From JBGOTP01 sp041476545 (lineage in GTDB: Bacteria; Acidobacteriota; Vicinamibacteria; Vicinamibacterales; CAVVIG01), in assembly GCA_041476545.1 (NCBI GenBank), contig JBGOTP010000187.1, forward strand, positions 1 to 9,737: a stretch of DNA of 9,737 nucleotides, in the 5' to 3' direction. Numbering within the stretch: the first letter of the stretch is position 1; each line of letters begins with the position of its first letter. Under the pieces are notes generated by a model, which was given only the letters and a program-made list of their open reading frames with translations, was not told where the DNA came from and did no database searches. The translations under genes were made by a program, and so were the position numbers. Shown here one piece after another: positions 1 through 4,971 of this stretch.

Positions 1-1
1 C

Positions 2-487
2 GCCATCGAGAGCCCGTCGCCCGAGATCGTGCGGATGACGCTCCCGCACATCGACTGGCCACGGGAGGACGCGCGCTGGCACTGGATCCTGGAAAACGGT
101 CTATACCTTCGGCCCGAGAGCGACCGCCCTCGCCACCTCGAAGCGTTCAGGCTCGTGCTGGACAGATGCGATCCGAACGTCCGCAGCAAACGGGGGTGCA
201 CGCTCCTCCACGACATCGCCGCGGCGAGAGGCAAACTGACGGCGTCCGACCGCATCGCCTACGCCACACTGCTGCTCGACAAAGGCGCGCGGCTGGACCT
301 TCGCGATGATCTCCTGCTCAGCACGCCTCTCGGCTGGGCGTGCCGCTGGGGACGGGTGGAACTGGTGAAGCTACTGCTCGAACGGGGTGCGGATCCGGTT
401 GAGTCAGCCGGAGAACCGTGGACAACGCCGAAGGCGTGGGCGCACAAGCGAAGCGACTTGAAGATGCTCGCGCTGCTCGACAGCTAG
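2..487 (+). CDS. Ankyrin-repeat protein, C-terminal fragment (5' end outside window)
   Basis: The frame is open to the left edge, so this is the C-terminal ~161 residues of a longer protein; a GTG at 29 is only an internal candidate start. Helical-pair repeats typical of ankyrin are visible: one beginning GCTLLHDIAA and followed by YATLLLDKGARLDLRDD, and a well-formed one running STPLGWACRWGRVELVKLLLERGADP. A degenerate last repeat (TTPKAWAHKRSDLKMLALL) ends at the TAG stop. Ankyrin repeats are protein-binding scaffolds with no catalysis of their own, so the partner and role cannot be told from this fragment. No signal peptide or membrane segment is present in the visible part. The gene converges on the toxin gene that ends at 633, with about 145 nt between them and no convincing terminator. 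The family call is firm; the function is unknown. Confidence 0.8.
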   Translation, partial: AIESPSPEIVRMTLPHIDWPREDARWHWILENGLYLRPESDRPRHLEAFRLVLDRCDPNVRSKRGCTLLHDIAAARGKLTASDRIAYATLLLDKGARLDLRDDLLLSTPLGWACRWGRVELVKLLLERGADPVESAGEPWTTPKAWAHKRSDLKMLALLDS

Positions 488-632
488 CTACGAATGGCGC
501 CGCCAACGGTCGCGACGCGCGCTGCGCTGACCCAACTCCACGCCGCAACAGCTGCGGCCCGGACTGCGGCCGTCGAATGGCGGCAATCACCCGAAGGCCG
601 GTTGCTGCCACCGTCGGAGGCAGGCGCTGTGG

Positions 633-1085
633 TCAGGTACTACCAACTCGTGGCCATGGCTTCACAGGGCGCCACCGGCCGAGGGACGGCAGGAACCGAT
701 CGAAGTCTCTGTCGCTCGTCACGAGCGTGAAGCCGTGTTCGCGGCAGGACGCCGCCAGCAGGGCGTCGTTCGCCAGCGATGGATTCGAGTACATCGCTGC
801 CCAACCTTCGCGCGCAGCGAGTTCCGACAGAAGGCGGCCACTCTCACGAAATGCCAGGGTGGACGGTGCGAACACTCGACCGCGGCGCTCGAACGGCCGC
901 ACAATCGACGACTCAAGCACTCGAACCTGTTCGCGCGTGCGCGCACCAGCCGCAAGCTCCTGGACGACCACGGCGCTGAGAAAGGTCGTCGGGAGCGCCT
1001 GCTCGAGAAACGCGGCCAGCGCCCTGGCGAACGTCTCATCGCGGAACGCGTCCACGAACACGTTCGTATCGAGCGCGAACTTCAC
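633..1085 (-). CDS. vapC: VapC-like PIN-domain ribonuclease toxin
   Basis: A 150-residue PIN-domain protein. VapC toxins are Mg2+-dependent endoribonucleases that cut tRNA or rRNA and are held inactive by VapB. The conserved acidic residues are all visible: D6 in ALDTNVFVD, E43 in SAVVVQELAAG, D107 in NDALLAASCREHGF and D125 in LVTSDRDFDRF. Length and motif order fit a complete, intact toxin. The start is GTG at 1085; it overlaps the antitoxin stop as GTGA, and there is no Shine-Dalgarno site before it, so translation is probably coupled to vapB. It is the last gene of the minus-strand series and would be transcribed from the promoter/operator upstream of vapB. The RNA target cannot be inferred from sequence. 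Family assignment is confident; toxicity is inferred from the family. Confidence 0.88.
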   Translation of the reverse strand: MKFALDTNVFVDAFRDETFARALAAFLEQALPTTFLSAVVVQELAAGARTREQVRVLESSIVRPFERRGRVFAPSTLAFRESGRLLSELAAREGWAAMYSNPSLANDALLAASCREHGFTLVTSDRDFDRFLPSLGRWRPVKPWPRVGST

Positions 1086-1360
1086 GCGTGAGGCGTTTCG
1101 AACACGTCTTCAACACCGCCCGCGCGTCGGACGGCGGCAATCCCTCGAACAAGTTCACGGCGGAATGCCACGAGGTCGAGCGCGACATCGATCGCTTCGG
1201 TCTCGGTCTCGACGCCGAGCACACGGCGGGCCGCGTCGAGCTTTCGCTGATCCATGACCACGTTCTTGCGCACCCACCCCTCGCCACGTCCCCGCGATCG
1301 TTTCTGGCCGGCCTTGCCGGATCGGCGAGCCAGATCCACCACTCTATTGACGTGTGCCAT
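1082..1360 (-). CDS. vapB: VapB-like antitoxin (ribbon-helix-helix type)
   Basis: A 92-residue protein directly upstream of the PIN toxin and overlapping it by 4 nt. The core, roughly residues 32-80 (NVVMDQRKLDAARRVLGV, then ETETEAIDVALDLVAFRREL), fits the VapB pattern: a short beta strand, a helix ending in LGV, a turn with T-x-T-E-A, and a second helix. In this family the N-terminal strand dimerises and binds the operator, while the C-terminal tail (here ending GGVEDVFETPHA) wraps the PIN active site. The ATG at 1360 gives a basic N-terminal extension of about 30 residues rich in R, K and G; most VapBs start near the strand, so a shorter product starting inside is possible, but the promoter position fits 1360. 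Likely autorepressing through the palindrome at 1377-1410. Confidence 0.82.
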   Translation of the reverse strand: MAHVNRVVDLARRSGKAGQKRSRGRGEGWVRKNVVMDQRKLDAARRVLGVETETEAIDVALDLVAFRRELVRGIAAVRRAGGVEDVFETPHA

Positions 1361-1376
1361 GTATCACCAGTCTGTA

Positions 1377-1410
1377 TGAATCGTATTATACATCTGTATA
1401 CGACGATTCA
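1377..1410. promoter_or_regulatory. 34-bp palindromic operator of the vapBC-like module
   Basis: The two arms TGAATCGT (1377-1384) and ACGATTCA (1403-1410) are perfect reverse complements. Nested inside, TATACA (1387-1392) and TGTATA (1395-1400) are again perfect complements about the same centre (1393.5). Only 1385-1386 against 1401-1402 and the two central bases break the symmetry. The site lies 17-50 nt before the antitoxin ATG, contains the TATAAT box, and is AT-rich in a GC-rich setting. That is what is expected of an operator bound by a VapB-VapC complex. It also touches the stop codon of the preceding gene (1408-1410). Confidence 0.75.
1385..1390 (-). promoter_or_regulatory. -10 box (TATAAT) of vapBC
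   Basis: On the minus strand this hexamer reads TATAAT, a perfect sigma70-type -10. The -35 at 17-bp spacing (TTCTGA, 1408-1413) is weak. Transcription would start near 1378, giving a leader of about 18 nt before the antitoxin ATG. The box sits inside the palindrome at 1377-1410, so repressor binding would directly block polymerase. Confidence 0.6.
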
Positions 1411-1707
1411 GAAATTCTTCGCCGCCTCGGTCAGGCCCTTCTGCAGATCCTCCGCGTTCATCACCGGCAGGAGTGTCACGGCGGCATTCAGCCCCATGAA
1501 CAACGGCTCGACAATCACCGGAATCTGCGAGACATCCTGCATGTTGAAAAACATCAGCGCCGTCCGGATGCCATTCTCGGCGAAGAAATACGCCGCTTCC
1601 GGCTTGAGACGGTCGACCGTGGCTTGGATGGTGCGGGGCAGCGTTCCGTCCTTGATCGTCTTGTTGCCGGCCTCAACCGGAACCACAATCTTGAGCATCA
1701 TGCGCAT
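1408..1707 (-). CDS. Small conserved-looking hypothetical protein (99 aa)
   Basis: I do not recognise a named family. The protein is 99 residues, soluble, with no signal peptide or membrane helix. It starts MRMMLKIVVPVEAGNKTIKD, continues with a helix, then PEAAYFFAENGIRTALMFFNM, a strand-helix stretch QIPVIVEPLFMGLNAAVTLLP and a last helix NAEDLQKGLTEAAKNF. The order strand-helix-strand-strand-helix-strand suggests a ferredoxin-like or dimeric alpha/beta-barrel fold; that is inference from pattern only. The start at 1707 is supported by AGGGAG six nt upstream. The gene lies 48 nt after the VOC gene on the same strand and probably shares its transcript, hinting at a related role, whereas vapBC downstream has its own promoter. 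Coding status is well supported; function is unknown. Confidence 0.75.
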   Translation of the reverse strand: MRMMLKIVVPVEAGNKTIKDGTLPRTIQATVDRLKPEAAYFFAENGIRTALMFFNMQDVSQIPVIVEPLFMGLNAAVTLLPVMNAEDLQKGLTEAAKNF

Positions 1708-1713
1708 TGGTAT

Positions 1714-1719
1714 CTCCCT
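1714..1719 (-). promoter_or_regulatory. Ribosome binding site AGGGAG for the 99-aa protein
   Basis: Minus-strand AGGGAG lies six nt before the ATG at 1705-1707 and decides that start over the inner ATG three codons later or none at all. Confidence 0.6.
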
Positions 1720-1755
1720 TCAGATGTCACGTTCCACAATCACAGATCTTCTAGA

Positions 1756-2814
1756 CTAGCGGCGACGCTTCGGCGCGCGCCCCTTCGCCTTCTTCACCTT
1801 GCCCGCCTTCTTCGCCTTGCCTGCCTTACCTGCCCTGCCCGCCTTGCCTGCCCTGCCTGCCTTCGTCGCCTTTTTCGGCGCTGATTTCTTCGGTGTCACC
1901 TTCTTCTTCGGGGCCGCCTTCTTGACGACCGTCTTCGCGGCCTTTTTCACCGGGGTATTCCTGACCGGAGCCTTCTTCGTTGCAACCTTCACGGCCGGGG
2001 CCGGCGCACTGACAACCGGCTTCAGCGAGTGCACCGCGAACACCGCGCCCTGCAGATCGATACCCTGCGCAATCCAATCCCCGCCAGGCACTTCCATCGG
2101 GCCGTTGATGATCCGTCCACCGATCTTCTTGACCGTCTCCACCGTCTGCTTCGCATCCGGCACGTGGATGTACGGAAGCCAGGCCGGAGGTCCTGGCATC
2201 TGCTGCGCCTTGTTGAACATGCCGCCGAGCGTCTTCCCGCTGAGGCCGAACATCTGATACGTCCCCATCGCAGGACCCATGTCCATGGCGCTCGTCGCCT
2301 CCCACCCAAAGAGGGTCTGATAGAACGTCAGCGCGGCTTTCCAGTCGGTCGTCGCCAGTTCGTGCCACAAGTAGTCGCCGGCCGCCGACGCCAGGTCGGC
2401 CTGGGGCATCTGGCCCGCGGCAGCCTGAGGCATTTGCATCGGCGTGAACGCCACGAACACGCCGCCCTGCGGATCCGCGAGCACGGCGAATCGCCCAGTC
2501 ATCGGAATGTCGGTGGGCTGCTTGAGGATCTTCCCGCCGAGCGACGCCGCCTGTGCGGCCGTCGCATCGACGTCAGGCGTGCCGATGTAACAGACCCAGT
2601 TCGGCGGCACCCCCATCGCCTTGGCCTCGGCAGGCAACACCATCAGCCCCGCCACAGGACGGCCCTTGACGACGAACATGGTGTAGGACGGGTCCTCGGC
2701 CGACGCCTGCGTCTTCCAACCGACGACGTTCGCGAAGAAGCCGGCGGCGGACTTGGTGTCCGTCGTCATGAGTTCGTGCCATACAAAGCGACCGCGAATC
2801 GAGGCGTCTGCCAT
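1756..2814 (-). CDS. Two-domain VOC (glyoxalase-fold) protein with histone H1-like basic tail
   Basis: A 352-residue protein. Two homologous VOC domains are seen: residues ~8-125 (RGRFVWHELMTTDTKSAAGF to GVFVAFTP) and ~145-268 (GDYLWHELATTDWKAALTFY to AVFAVHSL), joined by a Met/Pro/Gln/Ala linker containing MPQA twice. Each domain keeps the WHEL start and FY/FF...GW motif of the COG3324-type subfamily. The usual C-terminal metal-ligand Glu of glyoxalase I is not evident, so the reaction cannot be named. Residues ~275-352 are a Lys/Ala/Pro-rich tail (about 26 Lys and 7 Arg in 78) like a histone H1 C-terminus, ending in RAG/KAG tripeptides and PKRRR; such tails bind DNA or polyanions nonspecifically. 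The start at 2814 is chosen because AGGAGGT lies 5 nt upstream and homology-like sequence begins there; the frame is open 30 codons further. It is followed after 48 nt by the 99-aa gene. Confidence 0.88.
   Translation of the reverse strand: MADASIRGRFVWHELMTTDTKSAAGFFANVVGWKTQASAEDPSYTMFVVKGRPVAGLMVLPAEAKAMGVPPNWVCYIGTPDVDATAAQAASLGGKILKQPTDIPMTGRFAVLADPQGGVFVAFTPMQMPQAAAGQMPQADLASAAGDYLWHELATTDWKAALTFYQTLFGWEATSAMDMGPAMGTYQMFGLSGKTLGGMFNKAQQMPGPPAWLPYIHVPDAKQTVETVKKIGGRIINGPMEVPGGDWIAQGIDLQGAVFAVHSLKPVVSAPAPAVKVATKKAPVRNTPVKKAAKTVVKKAAPKKKVTPKKSAPKKATKAGRAGKAGRAGKAGKAKKAGKVKKAKGRAPKRRR
1802..1864. repeat. Coding 9-bp tandem repeat in the VOC tail
   Basis: Seven 9-bp units related to CCTGCCCTG (plus-strand reading) lie in register from 1802 to 1864, the last five being closest to consensus. 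On the coding (minus) strand they give RAG/KAG tripeptides. The same unit in the same plus-strand orientation forms the noncoding array at 3059-3157, about 1.2 kb away. Confidence 0.75.
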
Positions 2815-2819
2815 CTCTG

Positions 2820-2826
2820 ACCTCCT
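2820..2826 (-). promoter_or_regulatory. Ribosome binding site AGGAGGT for the VOC gene
   Basis: A full Shine-Dalgarno heptamer on the minus strand, 5 nt before the ATG at 2812-2814. It fixes the start there and argues against the 30-codon longer reading frame. Confidence 0.85.
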
Positions 2827-2857
2827 GAAGTCGACATCGAGCGTGGGGAATCCGGAG

Positions 2858-2863
2858 ATGATA
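2858..2863 (-). promoter_or_regulatory. Possible -10 box (TATCAT) for the VOC gene
   Basis: Minus-strand TATCAT, preceded by GAGT as part of GAGTTATCAT, lies about 44 nt before the VOC start and would give a leader of roughly 37 nt that includes the strong ribosome binding site. No recognisable -35 is present at 16-18 bp, so the call is tentative. Confidence 0.35.
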
Positions 2864-3058
2864 ACTCTACTCAGCGTGGAAGTAGTAACGCGCGGGACGC
2901 TCACGCGATCGTCAGGAATTCAGGGGGCGCGTAGATCTGGCGCGAACGCAGAGGCTCGGGACTTTCCGTTTCACACGACCGTCGTAGTCTGGGCACGTCT
3001 GGGCAAGTAGCGCAGTCCGGTCGCGGTCGACCAAGCGCGCGGAACGCGCGATGCCCAG

Positions 3059-3157
3059 CCTGCCCCGCCTGCCCTGTCCGCCCTACCTGCCCGACCTGCC
3101 TTGCCCGCCCCGCCTGCCCTGCCTGCCCTGCCTGCCCTGCCTGCCCTGCCTGCCCTA
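3059..3157. repeat. Eleven-copy 9-bp tandem repeat, consensus CCTGCCCTG
   Basis: Read in 9-nt steps from 3059 the units are eleven variants of CCTGCCCTG. Four consecutive copies (3113-3148) are identical; the others differ by one to three bases (for example CCTGCCCGA, CCTGCCTTG, CCCGCCCCG). The array is strongly strand-biased (almost no A on the plus strand) and ends 5 nt before the TATACT box of the ABC gene, so it occupies that promoter's -35 region. Confidence 0.9.
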
Positions 3158-3162
3158 CCCGT

Positions 3163-3168
3163 TATACT
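3163..3168 (+). promoter_or_regulatory. -10-like box (TATACT) just before the first ABC gene
   Basis: TATACT within GTTATACT lies 9 nt before the ATG at 3178, so a transcript starting 6-7 nt after the box would have a leader of only about 2-4 nt. No Shine-Dalgarno site precedes the ATG, which fits a nearly leaderless mRNA. No -35 consensus is present; that region is the 9-bp repeat. Confidence 0.5.
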
Positions 3169-3177
3169 GCCGCCACA

Positions 3178-4971
3178 ATGTTGCGGCGACTGACTGAGAG
3201 CAGCGGATGGAAGTTCTTCCGGGTCCTGCCGAAGGCCGACCGTCGGCTCGCCGCCATCTGGTGGGTTGGGCTCGTGCTGCGAGGCGTGCTGCCGGCGGTC
3301 TTCGCAATCGCCATGGGCGTGCTCGTCGGCGCTGTCCAGGGCGGCGGCAGTCTGGCCGGTCCGCTCACATTCGCGGGCGCCGTGTTCGTCCTGCTTCAGG
3401 TCCTCAATCCCATCCATCAGGCCGCCAGCGCGAACCTCGGGGATCGCACTGCCGCGTGGCTGTACGACCGGCTCACCGACGCGTGCGTGCGGCCGCAGGG
3501 GATGGGTCACCTCGAGGATTCTAGACTGACAACCGACCTAACCGTCGCGCGCGAGTTCGATCTCGGGATGACGGGTCCGCCGCTCTTCATCTCGATGGAC
3601 TTCATCGCGGGCGGCATGGTCGAGATGATCGGCGGCCTCGCCTCCGCCGCCCTGCTCGCGGCCTACACGTGGTGGGCGCCGATCGTCCTCGCCGGCGCAT
3701 GGCTGGCCACGCACTGGCTGCTGCGCGAGAGCGCGGTCTGGCACGACCGGCAGACAGAGCAAGTGCGCAGCGCGCAGCGCGACGCCGACTACGCCTATCG
3801 CCTCGCCGTGGATGCACCGGCGGCCAAGGAACTACGGCTCTTCGGACTCGTCGGCTGGACAATCGAACGCTTCATCACGCGTCGGACGCTGCTCCACAGA
3901 CTGCAGTACGAAGCCACACGGCTCCGCGAGAAGCCTGTGCTATGGAGCCTGCTGATCGTCTTCGCCGCAAACGTGGTGGTGTTCTGGTCGCTCGCAACCG
4001 CGGCCACGAGCGGCCGCATCACGCTGGCCGAAATGGTGGTATTTACTCAAGCCGGGGTCGGCGTCTCGTTGATTGGGTTCGGCGGATTCAGCTGGGCGCT
4101 CGACTACGCCTCGGCCCCAGTCGCCGCTGTGCTTCGCCTTGAATCGGCGATGGGGCCGGCCGGCGCGCTGGCCTCCGGCCATCAGCAGGCGACGGGTCTG
4201 CCCTCGCGTGAGGTCCGCTTCCGCGATGTGACGTTCGCCTATCCGGGTGGCTCCCCCGTCCTCGAGCACTTCGACCTCGCCATCCCCGCCGGCTCCTCGA
4301 TCGCCATCGTCGGCCAGAACGGCGCCGGCAAGACGACGCTCGCGAAGCTGTTGTGCCGGCTCTACGATCCGCAGGATGGAACGATCGAAGTGGACGGCGT
4401 GGACATCCGAGACCTTTCGCTGGAGTCGTGGCGTCAGCGTGTCACGGCCGTGTTCCAGGATTTCATCAAACTCGAACTGTCGCTCCGCGACAACGTCGCG
4501 CCGGCTGGGGCGCCGGATGAAGTCGTGATGGCCGCGCTCGATGCGGCCGGCGCATCAACACTCGCGAGTATCGAGACCGTGCTCGCCCGCGGCTACGACG
4601 GTGGGACGGATCTGTCGGGCGGTCAGTGGCAGCGCATCGCGCTCGCGCGTGCGCTGTGCGCGGTGAAGATGGGGGCCGGCGTCGTGATCCTCGATGAACC
4701 CACCGCACAGCTCGACGTGCGCGGCGAAGCCGAAATCTTCGAGCGCATTCTCGCCGCAACGCGCCAGTGCACGACGATCCTCATCTCGCATCGCTTCTCC
4801 ACGGTGCGCCAGGCCGACGCGATCTGCGTGATGGAGCACGGTCGCGTCGTCGAGTTCGGCACGCACGACAAGTTGATGGCCGCGGGCGGCCGGTATCAGA
4901 CGATGTTCGACCTGCAGGCGCAGCGGTTCAGCGCAGAGGACGAGGTGGGGACGGTCTATGACTCCCTCTAA
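3178..4971 (+). CDS. ABC exporter half-transporter, subunit 1 (TMD-NBD fusion)
   Basis: A 597-residue half-transporter of the ABCB-like (type IV exporter) class. The N-terminal half holds about six hydrophobic segments (roughly 24-53, 61-82, 140-162, 165-183, 253-275, 281-305). The nucleotide-binding domain is complete: Walker A GQNGAGKTT (379-387, K385), Q-loop Q427 in VFQDF, signature LSGGQ (479-483), Walker B VVILDE with D506 and catalytic E507, and H-loop H538 in ISHRFSTV. It couples ATP hydrolysis to export across the inner membrane. The next gene overlaps its last 14 nt and encodes a second half-transporter, so a heterodimer is likely. No biosynthetic gene, peptidase domain or accessory protein nearby reveals the substrate; peptide, lipid or drug export are all possible. 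The start at 3178 is the first ATG after the repeat array and has no ribosome binding site. Confidence 0.92.
   Translation: MLRRLTESSGWKFFRVLPKADRRLAAIWWVGLVLRGVLPAVFAIAMGVLVGAVQGGGSLAGPLTFAGAVFVLLQVLNPIHQAASANLGDRTAAWLYDRLTDACVRPQGMGHLEDSRLTTDLTVAREFDLGMTGPPLFISMDFIAGGMVEMIGGLASAALLAAYTWWAPIVLAGAWLATHWLLRESAVWHDRQTEQVRSAQRDADYAYRLAVDAPAAKELRLFGLVGWTIERFITRRTLLHRLQYEATRLREKPVLWSLLIVFAANVVVFWSLATAATSGRITLAEMVVFTQAGVGVSLIGFGGFSWALDYASAPVAAVLRLESAMGPAGALASGHQQATGLPSREVRFRDVTFAYPGGSPVLEHFDLAIPAGSSIAIVGQNGAGKTTLAKLLCRLYDPQDGTIEVDGVDIRDLSLESWRQRVTAVFQDFIKLELSLRDNVAPAGAPDEVVMAALDAAGASTLASIETVLARGYDGGTDLSGGQWQRIALARALCAVKMGAGVVILDEPTAQLDVRGEAEIFERILAATRQCTTILISHRFSTVRQADAICVMEHGRVVEFGTHDKLMAAGGRYQTMFDLQAQRFSAEDEVGTVYDSL

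Larger units (their letters stand above)
2815..3177. other. Divergent intergenic region between the VOC and ABC exporter genes
   Basis: 363 nt without a credible gene. The VOC-proximal part holds that gene's ribosome binding site and a possible -10. The middle (about 2890-3058) shows no clear promoter, RNA gene or ORF; a short tRNA-D-arm-like string at 3008-3021 has no tRNA around it. The right third is the 9-bp tandem array at 3059-3157, followed immediately by the -10-like box and start of the first ABC gene. Confidence 0.7.

Noticed and set aside
494..730. A 78-codon plus-strand frame after the ankyrin gene, beginning MAPPTVATRAAL
   Set aside because: No ribosome binding site or promoter, its last third is antisense to the vapC-like gene, and its composition is like the other high-GC shadow frames; I could not recognise a domain.
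2029..2820. Long plus-strand frame (263 codons) opposite the VOC gene
   Set aside because: His/Arg-rich antisense of a clear VOC gene; high-GC codon-position bias creates such shadows.
2815..2904. Thirty-codon N-terminal extension of the VOC gene from an upstream start
   Set aside because: A full AGGAGGT site lies inside it, 5 nt before the ATG at 2814, and the extension has no domain character.
3008..3033. tRNA-like string (TAGCGCAGTCCGGT followed shortly by CGACCA)
   Set aside because: It resembles a D-arm and a 3' end, but there is no room for anticodon and T arms and no acceptor pairing; at most a remnant, more likely chance.
3059..3157. CRISPR array
   Set aside because: The 9-bp units are contiguous with no spacers; it is a simple minisatellite.
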